A stretch of 26,102 bases of DNA. Origin: a virus. The stretch covers positions 1 through 26,102 of the IMG/VR virus record IMGVR_UViG_3300002835_000953; one strand, given 5' to 3'. Positions 7,782-15,200 of the stretch are shown here, piece after piece. The notes below the pieces were generated by a model. That model saw only the letters and a list, made by a program, of their open reading frames with translations. It had not been told where the DNA came from and did not search any database. The position numbers were made by a program, and so were the translations under genes. Numbering within the stretch: position 1 is the first letter of the stretch; the number at the start of each line of letters is the position of its first letter.

Positions 7782-8663
7782 ATGAGAAATACAATTATAA
7801 AATTATTGAGAGAGTTTGAGGAAAGAGAAATTCCTATGAAATATTATGCTTTTGATTGGGATGACAACTTAATGTATATGCCAACACAAATTTATTTATT
7901 AGATGATGATGGAGAAGAAGTTGGTATGGGAACTGAGGATTTTGCTGAGTACAGAACTGAAATTGGAGTAAAACCATTTGACTATAATGGTTTTAAAATT
8001 GTTGACTTTGCACCAAATCCATTCAGAGATTTTGGAACTAAAGGAGATGAAAAGTTTTTAGAGGACATTATGTCAGCTAAATTAGCTAAAAATGCCGCAT
8101 GGTCTGATTTAGTGGAAGCAATCAATAATGGTTCACTATTTGCAATCATCACAGCAAGAGGGCATAGACCTTCAACGTTAATGATTGGAATAAAAAAACT
8201 TATAGACACAAATAGAGGTGGAATTGATTCTGATAAGTTATATGATTCATTAGTAAAAATGAGAGAAAATGCTCAAGAAAAACCTAGTGACAAGGAAACT
8301 GAAATAATGAAATATTTGAAAATGAACAGATATTATCCCGTGTCATATGGTAAAGGTTCTGCAACAAAACCAGAAATTGCTAAAATTGATGCAATGAATC
8401 GATTTATAAAATATGTTCAAGGTCAAGCAGAAAAATTAAATTTAAGACTTTCATCAAAAATCGTGAACAACATTAAAAATAAATTTGTTCCGATTATTGG
8501 TTTTTCTGATGACGACCCCAGAAATGTTGAGGCAATGAGTAAAGGTATAAAGGGTGTTAAAATATTTTCAACACACGGAGGTAAGAAAAAAGAATATAAA
8601 CCAGATGAAGAAGAATTACAACTAGAGACTATAATAAGAAAAATATTAAATAAATTAATATAA
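7782..8663 (+). CDS. HAD-fold hydrolase/phosphatase
   Basis: This 293-residue protein has the signature of HAD phosphohydrolases. Motif I is FDWDDNLM (nucleophile Asp25, acid/base Asp27), motif II is IITARG (Thr124), Lys196 or Lys201 in TKPEIAK could be motif III, and motif IV is GFSDDDPRN (Asp243-Asp245). The catalytic set looks complete, so an active phosphatase on a nucleotide, nucleic-acid end or phosphoprotein is likely; the substrate cannot be read from sequence. The first 18 residues (MRNTIIKLLREFEEREIP) form a separate amphipathic helix before the domain, and Met19 (MKYYAFDWDDN) is an alternative start. The gene stands alone between the sheath terminator and the tube promoter. T4 has no such gene between 18 and 19. 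Confidence 0.75.
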   Translation: MRNTIIKLLREFEEREIPMKYYAFDWDDNLMYMPTQIYLLDDDGEEVGMGTEDFAEYRTEIGVKPFDYNGFKIVDFAPNPFRDFGTKGDEKFLEDIMSAKLAKNAAWSDLVEAINNGSLFAIITARGHRPSTLMIGIKKLIDTNRGGIDSDKLYDSLVKMRENAQEKPSDKETEIMKYLKMNRYYPVSYGKGSATKPEIAKIDAMNRFIKYVQGQAEKLNLRLSSKIVNNIKNKFVPIIGFSDDDPRNVEAMSKGIKGVKIFSTHGGKKKEYKPDEEELQLETIIRKILNKLI

Positions 8664-8741
8664 TAATTATATAAAACTAGTTCTAGTATAATAATATTTA
8701 TTTTGTTTTTAAAAGTCAATAGAAAAAAAATTACAAATAGA

Positions 8742-8748
8742 TATTTAT
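8742..8748 (+). promoter_or_regulatory. TATTTAT element, candidate late promoter of tube gene
   Basis: TATTTAT lies 36 bases before the tube ATG in a very AT-rich 121-base gap. A second copy at 8695-8701 lies further upstream in the same gap. The gap also holds a five-base hairpin (ACTAG/CTAGT, 8676-8687) without a clean T tract. Confidence 0.5.
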
Positions 8749-8784
8749 AATAAAAATAAAGATTAAAATTTAAAAAGATATACG

Positions 8785-9273
8785 ATGGCTGATTTATTGA
8801 TGAAAATGCCCATACCTTATGAGCCGAAAAGACAGAATAGGTTTATTATGAGATTTCCTTCCTCATTAGGTATTAATGAATGGTTTGTTGAATCCGCTTC
8901 AAGACCAACAATAACTGTTAATAGTACACCAATCCCTTTCCTAAACACTGAAACATATGTTGCTGGTAGGTTTACTTGGGGTACTATAAATGTGACATTG
9001 AGAGACCCAATCGGACCTTCCGCAACTCAAGCAATTATGGAATGGATTCGTTTGTGTGCTGAGTCTGTAACAGGTCGTATGGGTTATGCCGCTGGTTATA
9101 AAAGAAATGTTGATTTGGAAATGTTAGACCCAACAGGTGTAGTAGTTGAAAAATGGATTATGGAAGGTTGTTTTATAACTTCTTCAAACTTTGGTAACTT
9201 AGGGTATGCACAAGATGCTTTAGCAACAATTCAAATTACATTGAGACCTGACCGTTGTATTTTAGTTTACTAA
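8785..9273 (+). CDS. Tail tube protein, T4 gp19-like
   Basis: This protein stacks as hexameric rings to form the inner tail tube through which DNA passes. At 162 residues it is almost exactly the length of T4 gp19 (163). Recognisable segments in order are: an N-terminal YEPKRQNRFIMRFP strand, NEWFVESASRPTI, a GRFTWGTINVTLRDPIGPS strand pair, the helix ATQAIMEWIRLCAE, GYAAGYKRNVDLEMLDPTG, VEKWIMEGCFITSSNFG, and the final ATIQITLRPD strand. No Shine-Dalgarno sequence precedes ATG 8785. The gene is a single-gene unit between a promoter candidate and a terminator, suited to a protein needed in over a hundred copies per particle. Confidence 0.96.
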   Translation: MADLLMKMPIPYEPKRQNRFIMRFPSSLGINEWFVESASRPTITVNSTPIPFLNTETYVAGRFTWGTINVTLRDPIGPSATQAIMEWIRLCAESVTGRMGYAAGYKRNVDLEMLDPTGVVVEKWIMEGCFITSSNFGNLGYAQDALATIQITLRPDRCILVY

Positions 9274-9294
9274 AAGAAATATATAAGAATTTAT

Positions 9295-9323
9295 AACCCC
9301 ATACAATAATGTGTGGGGTTTTT
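9295..9323 (+). terminator. Intrinsic terminator after the tube gene
   Basis: AACCCCATACA (9295-9305) pairs with TGTGTGGGGTT (9310-9320), eleven pairs with one G-T, over a four-base loop. The stem runs into five T. It lies about 20 bases after the tube stop. Confidence 0.88.
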
Positions 9324-9366
9324 ATTTACATAGAATTAAGAAGGTGTATCTTTTAAGAAAAAAAAT

Positions 9367-10122
9367 ATGGACAGAGAATTATTAGAAGCGGCAACCTCGA
9401 ACTTTAATTTACCGCATGATGTAGTAAAACTACCTACGAATGGTATTTTTTATAAAAGTAAAAAAAAGTCAATCAAAGTTGGATACCTTACTGCAAGTGA
9501 TGAAAATTTATTGGTGAATGCCAGAAATTCTAACAACAATGTAATAATTTCTTTGTTGAGGAATAAAATCTATGAACACGACATTAAACCTGACGAGTTA
9601 TTAGAAAGTGATATTCAAGCTATTTTAATTTTTCTGAGAAACACTTCATTCGGTCCTGAATACACCTTGAGTTTAGTTGACCCAAGAACAGAAAAATCAT
9701 TTGAGGTTACAATATTATTAGATGAATTAAATTTAACTAAGTGTGAATACAAACCTGACGAAGATGGAACATTTACAATTAAGTTACCTAGAAGTGGTGA
9801 CACCTTAAAAGTTAAACCACTTACTATTGGTGAATCAAATGAATTGGAAAGTTTATCGGAGAATTACCCACAAGGTAGAGTTACCCCAATTATTACTTGG
9901 AGACTTAATAAAATGATAGTTTCAATAAATGGGAACGATGATAGAGGAATGATATCCACATATGTTGAGACTATGCCAATTATGGATTCCAAATTCCTTA
10001 GAGTCTTTGTTAAAGACAATACACCAAGTTTAGACTTAAGAAAAACAGTAAAAGCCCCATCAGGAGAACTGGTGACATTCAATGTCACATTTGGGGTCGA
10101 CTTTTTTCGCCCTTTCTTCTAG
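9367..10122 (+). CDS. Baseplate/tail assembly protein, T4 gp26/gp51-like
   Basis: This 251-residue protein belongs to the family that includes T4 gp26 and gp51, hub-assembly factors. The diagnostic opening is VVKLPTNGIFYKSKKKSIKV, then VGYLTASDENLL, followed by LLRNKIYEHDIKPDELLESD, ILIFLRNTSFGPEYTLSLVD and a second domain starting LPRSGDTLKVKPLTIGESNEL. It sits directly before the tape measure gene, where other tailed phages encode the tail assembly chaperone pair. Its end overlaps a second ORF in the +1 frame across a T6C run, so it may be the short member (G) of a G/GT pair. A TATTTAT element is not evident in its 43-base gap after the tube terminator; some read-through from the tube unit is likely. 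Confidence 0.85.
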   Translation: MDRELLEAATSNFNLPHDVVKLPTNGIFYKSKKKSIKVGYLTASDENLLVNARNSNNNVIISLLRNKIYEHDIKPDELLESDIQAILIFLRNTSFGPEYTLSLVDPRTEKSFEVTILLDELNLTKCEYKPDEDGTFTIKLPRSGDTLKVKPLTIGESNELESLSENYPQGRVTPIITWRLNKMIVSINGNDDRGMISTYVETMPIMDSKFLRVFVKDNTPSLDLRKTVKAPSGELVTFNVTFGVDFFRPFF

Positions 10123-10264
10123 TTATAGTAAGTATTTGTTGGATGAATTCTTTTTGTTGGCTAAACATCTTAGAATATCTTATACAGAATTTAATACTAT
10201 ACCTACCTATGTGAGAAAATATTTAATCAATAAAATCATAGAAGTTAACACTAATGAGGACTGA
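10082..10264 (+). CDS. Overlapping +1-frame ORF, probable chaperone C-terminal extension
   Basis: This short ORF overlaps the end of the gp26/51-like gene in the +1 frame and ends 43 bases before the tape measure ATG. The region after the slip site (10109-10261) encodes 51 residues, including KYLLDEFFLLAKHLRISYTE and NTIPTYVRKYLINKIIE, two helices around a P-x-x-V-R-x-Y motif. An acidic-aromatic helical tail of this kind is what tail-chaperone T domains carry to contact the tape measure. ATG 10082 could allow separate translation (60 aa), but it lacks a well-placed Shine-Dalgarno sequence; AGGA lies 16 bases away. I favour a frameshift extension over an independent gene. Confidence 0.6.
   Translation: MSHLGSTFFALSSSYSKYLLDEFFLLAKHLRISYTEFNTIPTYVRKYLINKIIEVNTNED
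10102..10108 (+). other. Candidate programmed +1 frameshift site (TTT TTT C)
   Basis: In the gp26/51-like frame the codons read GAC TTT TTT CGC. Phe-tRNA on the second TTT can re-pair with TTC one base forward, and the waiting codon CGC is uncommon in this AT-rich sequence. Slippage yields a 298-residue fusion ending in the +1 ORF. A -2 slip on the T run would reach the same frame. The site lies inside the 10076-10119 window in which both frames are open. Confidence 0.55.
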
Positions 10265-10284
10265 AAAATAAATCAGTCCTTTTT
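10257..10284 (+). terminator. Intrinsic terminator overlapping the chaperone stop codon
   Basis: AGGACTGA (10257-10264) pairs perfectly with TCAGTCCT (10273-10280) over an eight-base loop and is followed by a run of five T. The TGA stop of the +1 ORF is the last three bases of the left arm, so ribosomes reaching this stop would cover the hairpin. Ribosomes that do not frameshift stop at 10122, far upstream. Confidence 0.8.
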
Positions 10285-10285
10285 G

Positions 10286-10297
10286 TATTTATAAATA
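10286..10297 (+). promoter_or_regulatory. Late promoter of tape measure, TATTTATAAATA
   Basis: This 12-base perfect palindrome contains TATTTAT and, overlapping it, the exact T4 late promoter core TATAAATA (10290-10297). It follows the terminator directly and ends ten bases before the tape measure ATG. Confidence 0.6.
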
Positions 10298-10307
10298 AAA
10301 GAATTTT

Positions 10308-12230
10308 ATGGCAGGACCTAATCCAGATACAAACCCAGGAGGTGATTTTTTCCAAAAAATATTTGACTCAGGTTTAAAACCTTGGTTTGATAAGTTTTTG
10401 GACTATGTTAATACAAACTTTGACGAAAGTAAGATTAGAAAAGTTTTATACGACACTGAGGTATCTTCCACAAATGTTTTGAAAACATTTGGTGTTGGTA
10501 GGGAAAGAATGGTTGACATCAGAAGTACAATGAGTGACGCTGTAGCAAGTGTTGTGGAATTGGGTGGAGAATTTTCAAATATTGAAAACGCACAATTAGG
10601 TGTTTCACAAGCATTAAAAAGAAATGTTGTTTTAACTTCAGATTCTTTCAGAGAAATATATGCCTTATCAACACAAACCAACAAAGAAATAAGTACTGTT
10701 GTAACTAATTTCAAAGATGTTGGTATTTCTGTTTACCAAATGGGTGATAAAGTGAATGAAGCTTTAGCTGTAAGTGCAAAGCTTGGTGTGAATGCTAGTG
10801 AGGTGATTGATACTATGTTAAACAATATGAGTACACTTAACAAATTTAATTTCGAGGGTGGGACTGAAGGTTTAGCTAGGATGGCAGCACATGCAACCTC
10901 TCTGAGATTTGATATGAAAGAAACTCTAAACTTAGCTGAAAAAGTTTTCAATCCAGAGGGTGCGATACAAGTTGCTGCAGCTATGCAAAGATTGGGTGTT
11001 GCACAATCAGACTTATTAGACCCACTGAGGTTAATGGATTTGTCACAAAATGACCCTGAAGAACTTCAAAAACAACTCGAACAAATGAGTAAAAGTTTTG
11101 TGAAGATGAAAGCGGATGGTACATTCGAAATATTACCAGGTGAAAAAAGAAGATTAAGAGAGATTGAAGACCAATTAGGAATGACTCAGGGTTCTTTGGC
11201 CAAACTTGCATTGAGTTCGAAAGAGGTTGACGAGAAAATGAAAAAAATTAGATTTGGTGGTGAATTTTCGGAAGAGGAACAAAGATTTATCGCAAGTATT
11301 TCTGAAATCGGAAAGGGTGGTGATATGAGGATTAGACTAGATGGTGAAAACTTGGGTATAGATCAAGCTTTAGAGAAGTTCAGACAAGACCCCGATAAGT
11401 TGAAAGAAATAATGAAACCCAAAACGGCCGAGGACTTAGCAAAAGACCAATTGACAACACTAAAATCAATTGAAAAATCTATGGAAACCTTGGCAAATAG
11501 AACTGGTTATGCAATGGCTGGAACCCCAGCAGTAACCGAATTTGAAAATGCACAAAGAAGATTAGCCGCATTAATACCAAGAATGGGAGAAGCACCAGGT
11601 TTGAAAACTGAGGACATACGAAAAGATTTATTTGGTACATTTGAACAAATGTTGACAGATGTTAGTGAAGGTAAAACGAGTATGAAGGATTTTGCAATAA
11701 ACTTTTCTGAGAAAATGGAGGCGTATGGTAATAAATTAGGTAAATTCCCTGAACACACTGTTGAAGTTATCTCAAAATTAGATACGAGCTCAAATAGATT
11801 TTTAAAGTTAGGTGAGGATATAATTGGATTAACTACAGAGTTGAAAAGTGCTGGTTTTCCTTCCTTGACAGCAGCACTTAAACAATTAATTAAAGCTGAC
11901 ATACCAAAACCCAACTCTGCTGAAGCAAAAGACTTCGAATTAAAGTTATTACCTATGGACACCGTGAAATTAGTTGGGGGAACTCACGAATCATTAAGGG
12001 AGGGTGGAACAAGCATGCCTACAAAAATGGAAATCCAACTAACACATAAAGTTGAAATTGATACAACTAAGAGTCCACAACTGAATACTTCAGAGTTAAA
12101 ACAAAGTTTGAAGACTGCCGATGTTGCTGATGCTGTACGAAGAGCTGTTGAGGATTCTATGAAAAGTTTTGGAAAAACTGGTAAGCAACCACTTTTGGGT
12201 AATGATACAAGTGTTATTAAGAAACCATAA
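10308..12230 (+). CDS. Tail tape measure protein, T4 gp29-like
   Basis: This 640-residue, largely helical protein sits in the tube and sets its length. The start reads MAGPNPDTNPGGDFFQKIFD. The rest is a series of amphipathic helices, for example STNVLKTFGVGRERMVDIR, SMETLANRTGYAMAG and EQMLTDVSEGKTSMKDFAI, interrupted by a more polar stretch near 290-360. No strong transmembrane helix or lytic domain is visible. Position directly after the chaperone pair and size (T4 gp29, 590 aa) support the call. At about 0.15 nm per residue it predicts a tail near 96 nm, close to that of T4. It starts its own unit at a TATTTATAAATA promoter candidate. Confidence 0.82.
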   Translation: MAGPNPDTNPGGDFFQKIFDSGLKPWFDKFLDYVNTNFDESKIRKVLYDTEVSSTNVLKTFGVGRERMVDIRSTMSDAVASVVELGGEFSNIENAQLGVSQALKRNVVLTSDSFREIYALSTQTNKEISTVVTNFKDVGISVYQMGDKVNEALAVSAKLGVNASEVIDTMLNNMSTLNKFNFEGGTEGLARMAAHATSLRFDMKETLNLAEKVFNPEGAIQVAAAMQRLGVAQSDLLDPLRLMDLSQNDPEELQKQLEQMSKSFVKMKADGTFEILPGEKRRLREIEDQLGMTQGSLAKLALSSKEVDEKMKKIRFGGEFSEEEQRFIASISEIGKGGDMRIRLDGENLGIDQALEKFRQDPDKLKEIMKPKTAEDLAKDQLTTLKSIEKSMETLANRTGYAMAGTPAVTEFENAQRRLAALIPRMGEAPGLKTEDIRKDLFGTFEQMLTDVSEGKTSMKDFAINFSEKMEAYGNKLGKFPEHTVEVISKLDTSSNRFLKLGEDIIGLTTELKSAGFPSLTAALKQLIKADIPKPNSAEAKDFELKLLPMDTVKLVGGTHESLREGGTSMPTKMEIQLTHKVEIDTTKSPQLNTSELKQSLKTADVADAVRRAVEDSMKSFGKTGKQPLLGNDTSVIKKP

Positions 12231-12237
12231 AAAAAAC

Positions 12238-12244
12238 TATTTAT
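12238..12244 (+). promoter_or_regulatory. TATTTAT element before the 1686-aa baseplate gene
   Basis: TATTTAT ends 14 bases before ATG 12259, in the 28-base gap after the tape measure. With no terminator in between, it would add to read-through from the tape measure promoter. Confidence 0.4.
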
Positions 12245-12258
12245 AGTGAAAAGAACCG

Positions 12259-15200
12259 ATGTCAAATAGTCCATTATCGTTCCAAGCGACAACAATATTT
12301 AGAAAGGATTTATTGGTGAGGAATTTGAAACCTTACACAGTACCAGGTTTCTTTATACCTAATACTGGTAACCGAAATACACAATACACACCAAGAGATT
12401 TGAGTGTTGTTGACACACCAAATGATTTAATTGAAAATCCACCAAAAGCCGATGAATTATACAAGCTAAATAACTATGGTCCTGAGGGTGGTTATTTTGA
12501 TGTTACTATTAATAATAAGTTACCAGTAAAACCAAATCAGGGTGAATATAACCCTAACGATACAAAGATGGATTTGGTCAATGAATTTTTCATCGATACT
12601 GCATTCATAGAAAACAAATATGGACCTGAAGGTGGGTTTAATCAGATGGTTATTATTGATGATATCCAAAACAATAATAAATTATATCTACCATATTGGG
12701 AGCTTTCACCTGTAAATTTTGTACCATCTTCGTACGCCGCATATAATATATTCAATTCTGAAAATCCGATAGGTACTGATGGATTATTGTCCCAAGACTC
12801 AAGTTTGGCAAAAATAAGTGCAACTGAGTTAAAAAAACAATTTCAGTATCGAGTTAATATTGAAACAAGTACTAAGACAGTTGGTACCATTAATATGGAT
12901 ACTTTTAAAGACCCATATCAAGCTAGTTTACTTGTTTCAGGAAGAGAAAAAATTTATTATCAAAATTGGAGGATTACAGTTTCAGACCAACCAAATTCAT
13001 CTACTGACTTTGGTAGTAGACTACAAGGTACTTATTACCCAAGTTCACCAATACCTGGTGATTACTTTGCACCTACAGAAATAAATGGGGGTGAAAATAG
13101 ACAAACATTAAGTGCACTAAACTCAGTAAATCGATTGTTTGGGAACGCCTTAGGACCGATTATCACAAACACGAACAACCCCTCAATAACATTTATTCAA
13201 AATACTGGTAATGCTCAAAGGTCTAGTTTATTTCAGAATTTAGAATTAAATAGATATCAACCCCCATATAGTAAAGATAATACAAATCAAAACACAGGAC
13301 AATCAAGTGCTACTTTAAATTTAACACTGAATGGCACACAACCAGTTAGTACAGTTGGTGGTTACTATGTAGGTAGTAAAAACGCAGAACCATCATTAAT
13401 AACTTCACCACCAAATCAAGTTCCTGTTGATGCTTTTGGTAGACAACAACAAGCACCAGTATTTGGTAATTCCGAGATGGGTATTCTATTTGAAGGAAAT
13501 CAGAATCAAATCAATTTTGGTTTAGCAGGTAAATCCTTTTCTGATGGTGGGGGTATTGATGGTGATTTTGTTTGGATTTCACCAAAGTATAGGGCTGACG
13601 CTGGTTTCAGAGCAACTCCTGGTGGAGGAGCCGGTACTTTGGATGACGAATTTAACTTAATTAGTTCGAAATATCAAAGTAGTCAGTCAACAAATATTGA
13701 TTTTAAACCCACATCTATATTGGATGAAACTCAGAGGTTAATTAATTCAGCGGATAGCCTCCAAGGTATTGCAAGGCTAAAACATGTTGGTAATGCTATC
13801 AATCAAGTTAGTAAAGTATTCAATGATGGATATAAGGAATTAACAAAAGGGTCAAAAGTATTAAGTTATACAGATAATACTACTGGTATAGAAGTTGGAA
13901 GAGAATATTGTAGAATTTTTGCTAAAGATACACCTTATTACACATTTAAAGACCTTCAGAAAACAGATGGTATCACTACTAGTGGTAGGAGATTCACTAA
14001 TTCTGTTTTGGATAGAACATACAATTTAAATATATCACCAACAAGAAATCCTGGTTCAACAAACATACAACCGAATGCAAGAGGACAATTGGTTGCTAAA
14101 AAATATATGTTCTCTATTGAAAATTTAGCATGGAGAACATCAAGTAAACCAGGTTTTACTTATGATGATTTACCCGCTTGTGAAAGAGGACCTAATGGTG
14201 GTAGGGTAATGTGGTTTCCACCTTATGACTTATCATTTTCAGATTCTAGTAATGCAAACTTTGGTAGTACATCATTTTTGGGTAGACCTGAACCAATTTA
14301 TACCTATAAAGATACAAGTAGGTCAGGTACATTAAGTTGGAAAATAATTGTTGACCACCCATCAATTATGAATGTTATTGTTGACAAACAACTTAAGGGG
14401 ATTAATAAACAAAAAGTTGATTCTATTTTAGATTCTTTTTTTGCTGGTTGTGTAAAATATGATATTTACGAATTGGCGAAAAAGTTCAACACTATACCTA
14501 TAGCTGATTTATTTACTTATCAAGAAATAATCAATTCACCGAGACTTACACCTGAAGAATTGATAGGTGTTGGTAAAGAAATTAAAGGTAGTGCCGATGG
14601 TGAGTTACCAACGGGAGGGGTTAGTACTATGGGTGGTGCTGGTGGAGCAAGTGCTATGGGTGGTGGAAGTACTATGGGTAACCCCCCTAACTTAGCAGCG
14701 GACTTCAAAGGAAAATACTCTGAATTTGGATTTTATTTCGATAATGACATACCGAAACCTAACACTACTCCACAATATGATACGACTTATAATTCATATG
14801 TTGGTTCGAAAAATAATTATATTAGAGACGCAAACGATGTCTTCAACTCAAGTGGAACTTATTGTAAAACAAACACAACTTATTGTAATGAACAAAAAAA
14901 TGTGGGACAATTTTTCGATTCAGTTGTACAATCTAATTATACAAAATTTTCTGAAGGATTTATAAATGACTTATACAATGTATTCAAAGATAATGCTGAG
15001 ACAACAGTTACTTTAGAATTAGTTGGTTCGGCATCAGAGTTAGGTGGGGAAACATATAATTTGGATCTATCTAAAAGAAGGATAGCTTCAGTTAAACAAT
15101 TTTTGGAAAATTATAAAACAACTACTGGTGCTAGTTTGAAAGAGTATTTTAGTAAAATATCAATCAAAGAAGTCCCAAAAGGTGAAGTGTTAACTGTATC

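Noticed and set aside
8676-8687. ACTAG/CTAGT hairpin after the hydrolase gene as a terminator
   Set aside because: The stem has only five pairs with a two-base loop and no uninterrupted T tract follows, so it is not listed as a terminator.
10403-12295. Long antisense ORFs opposite the tape measure gene
   Set aside because: They mirror the helical coding sequence on the other strand, have no promoter or start context, and no motif.
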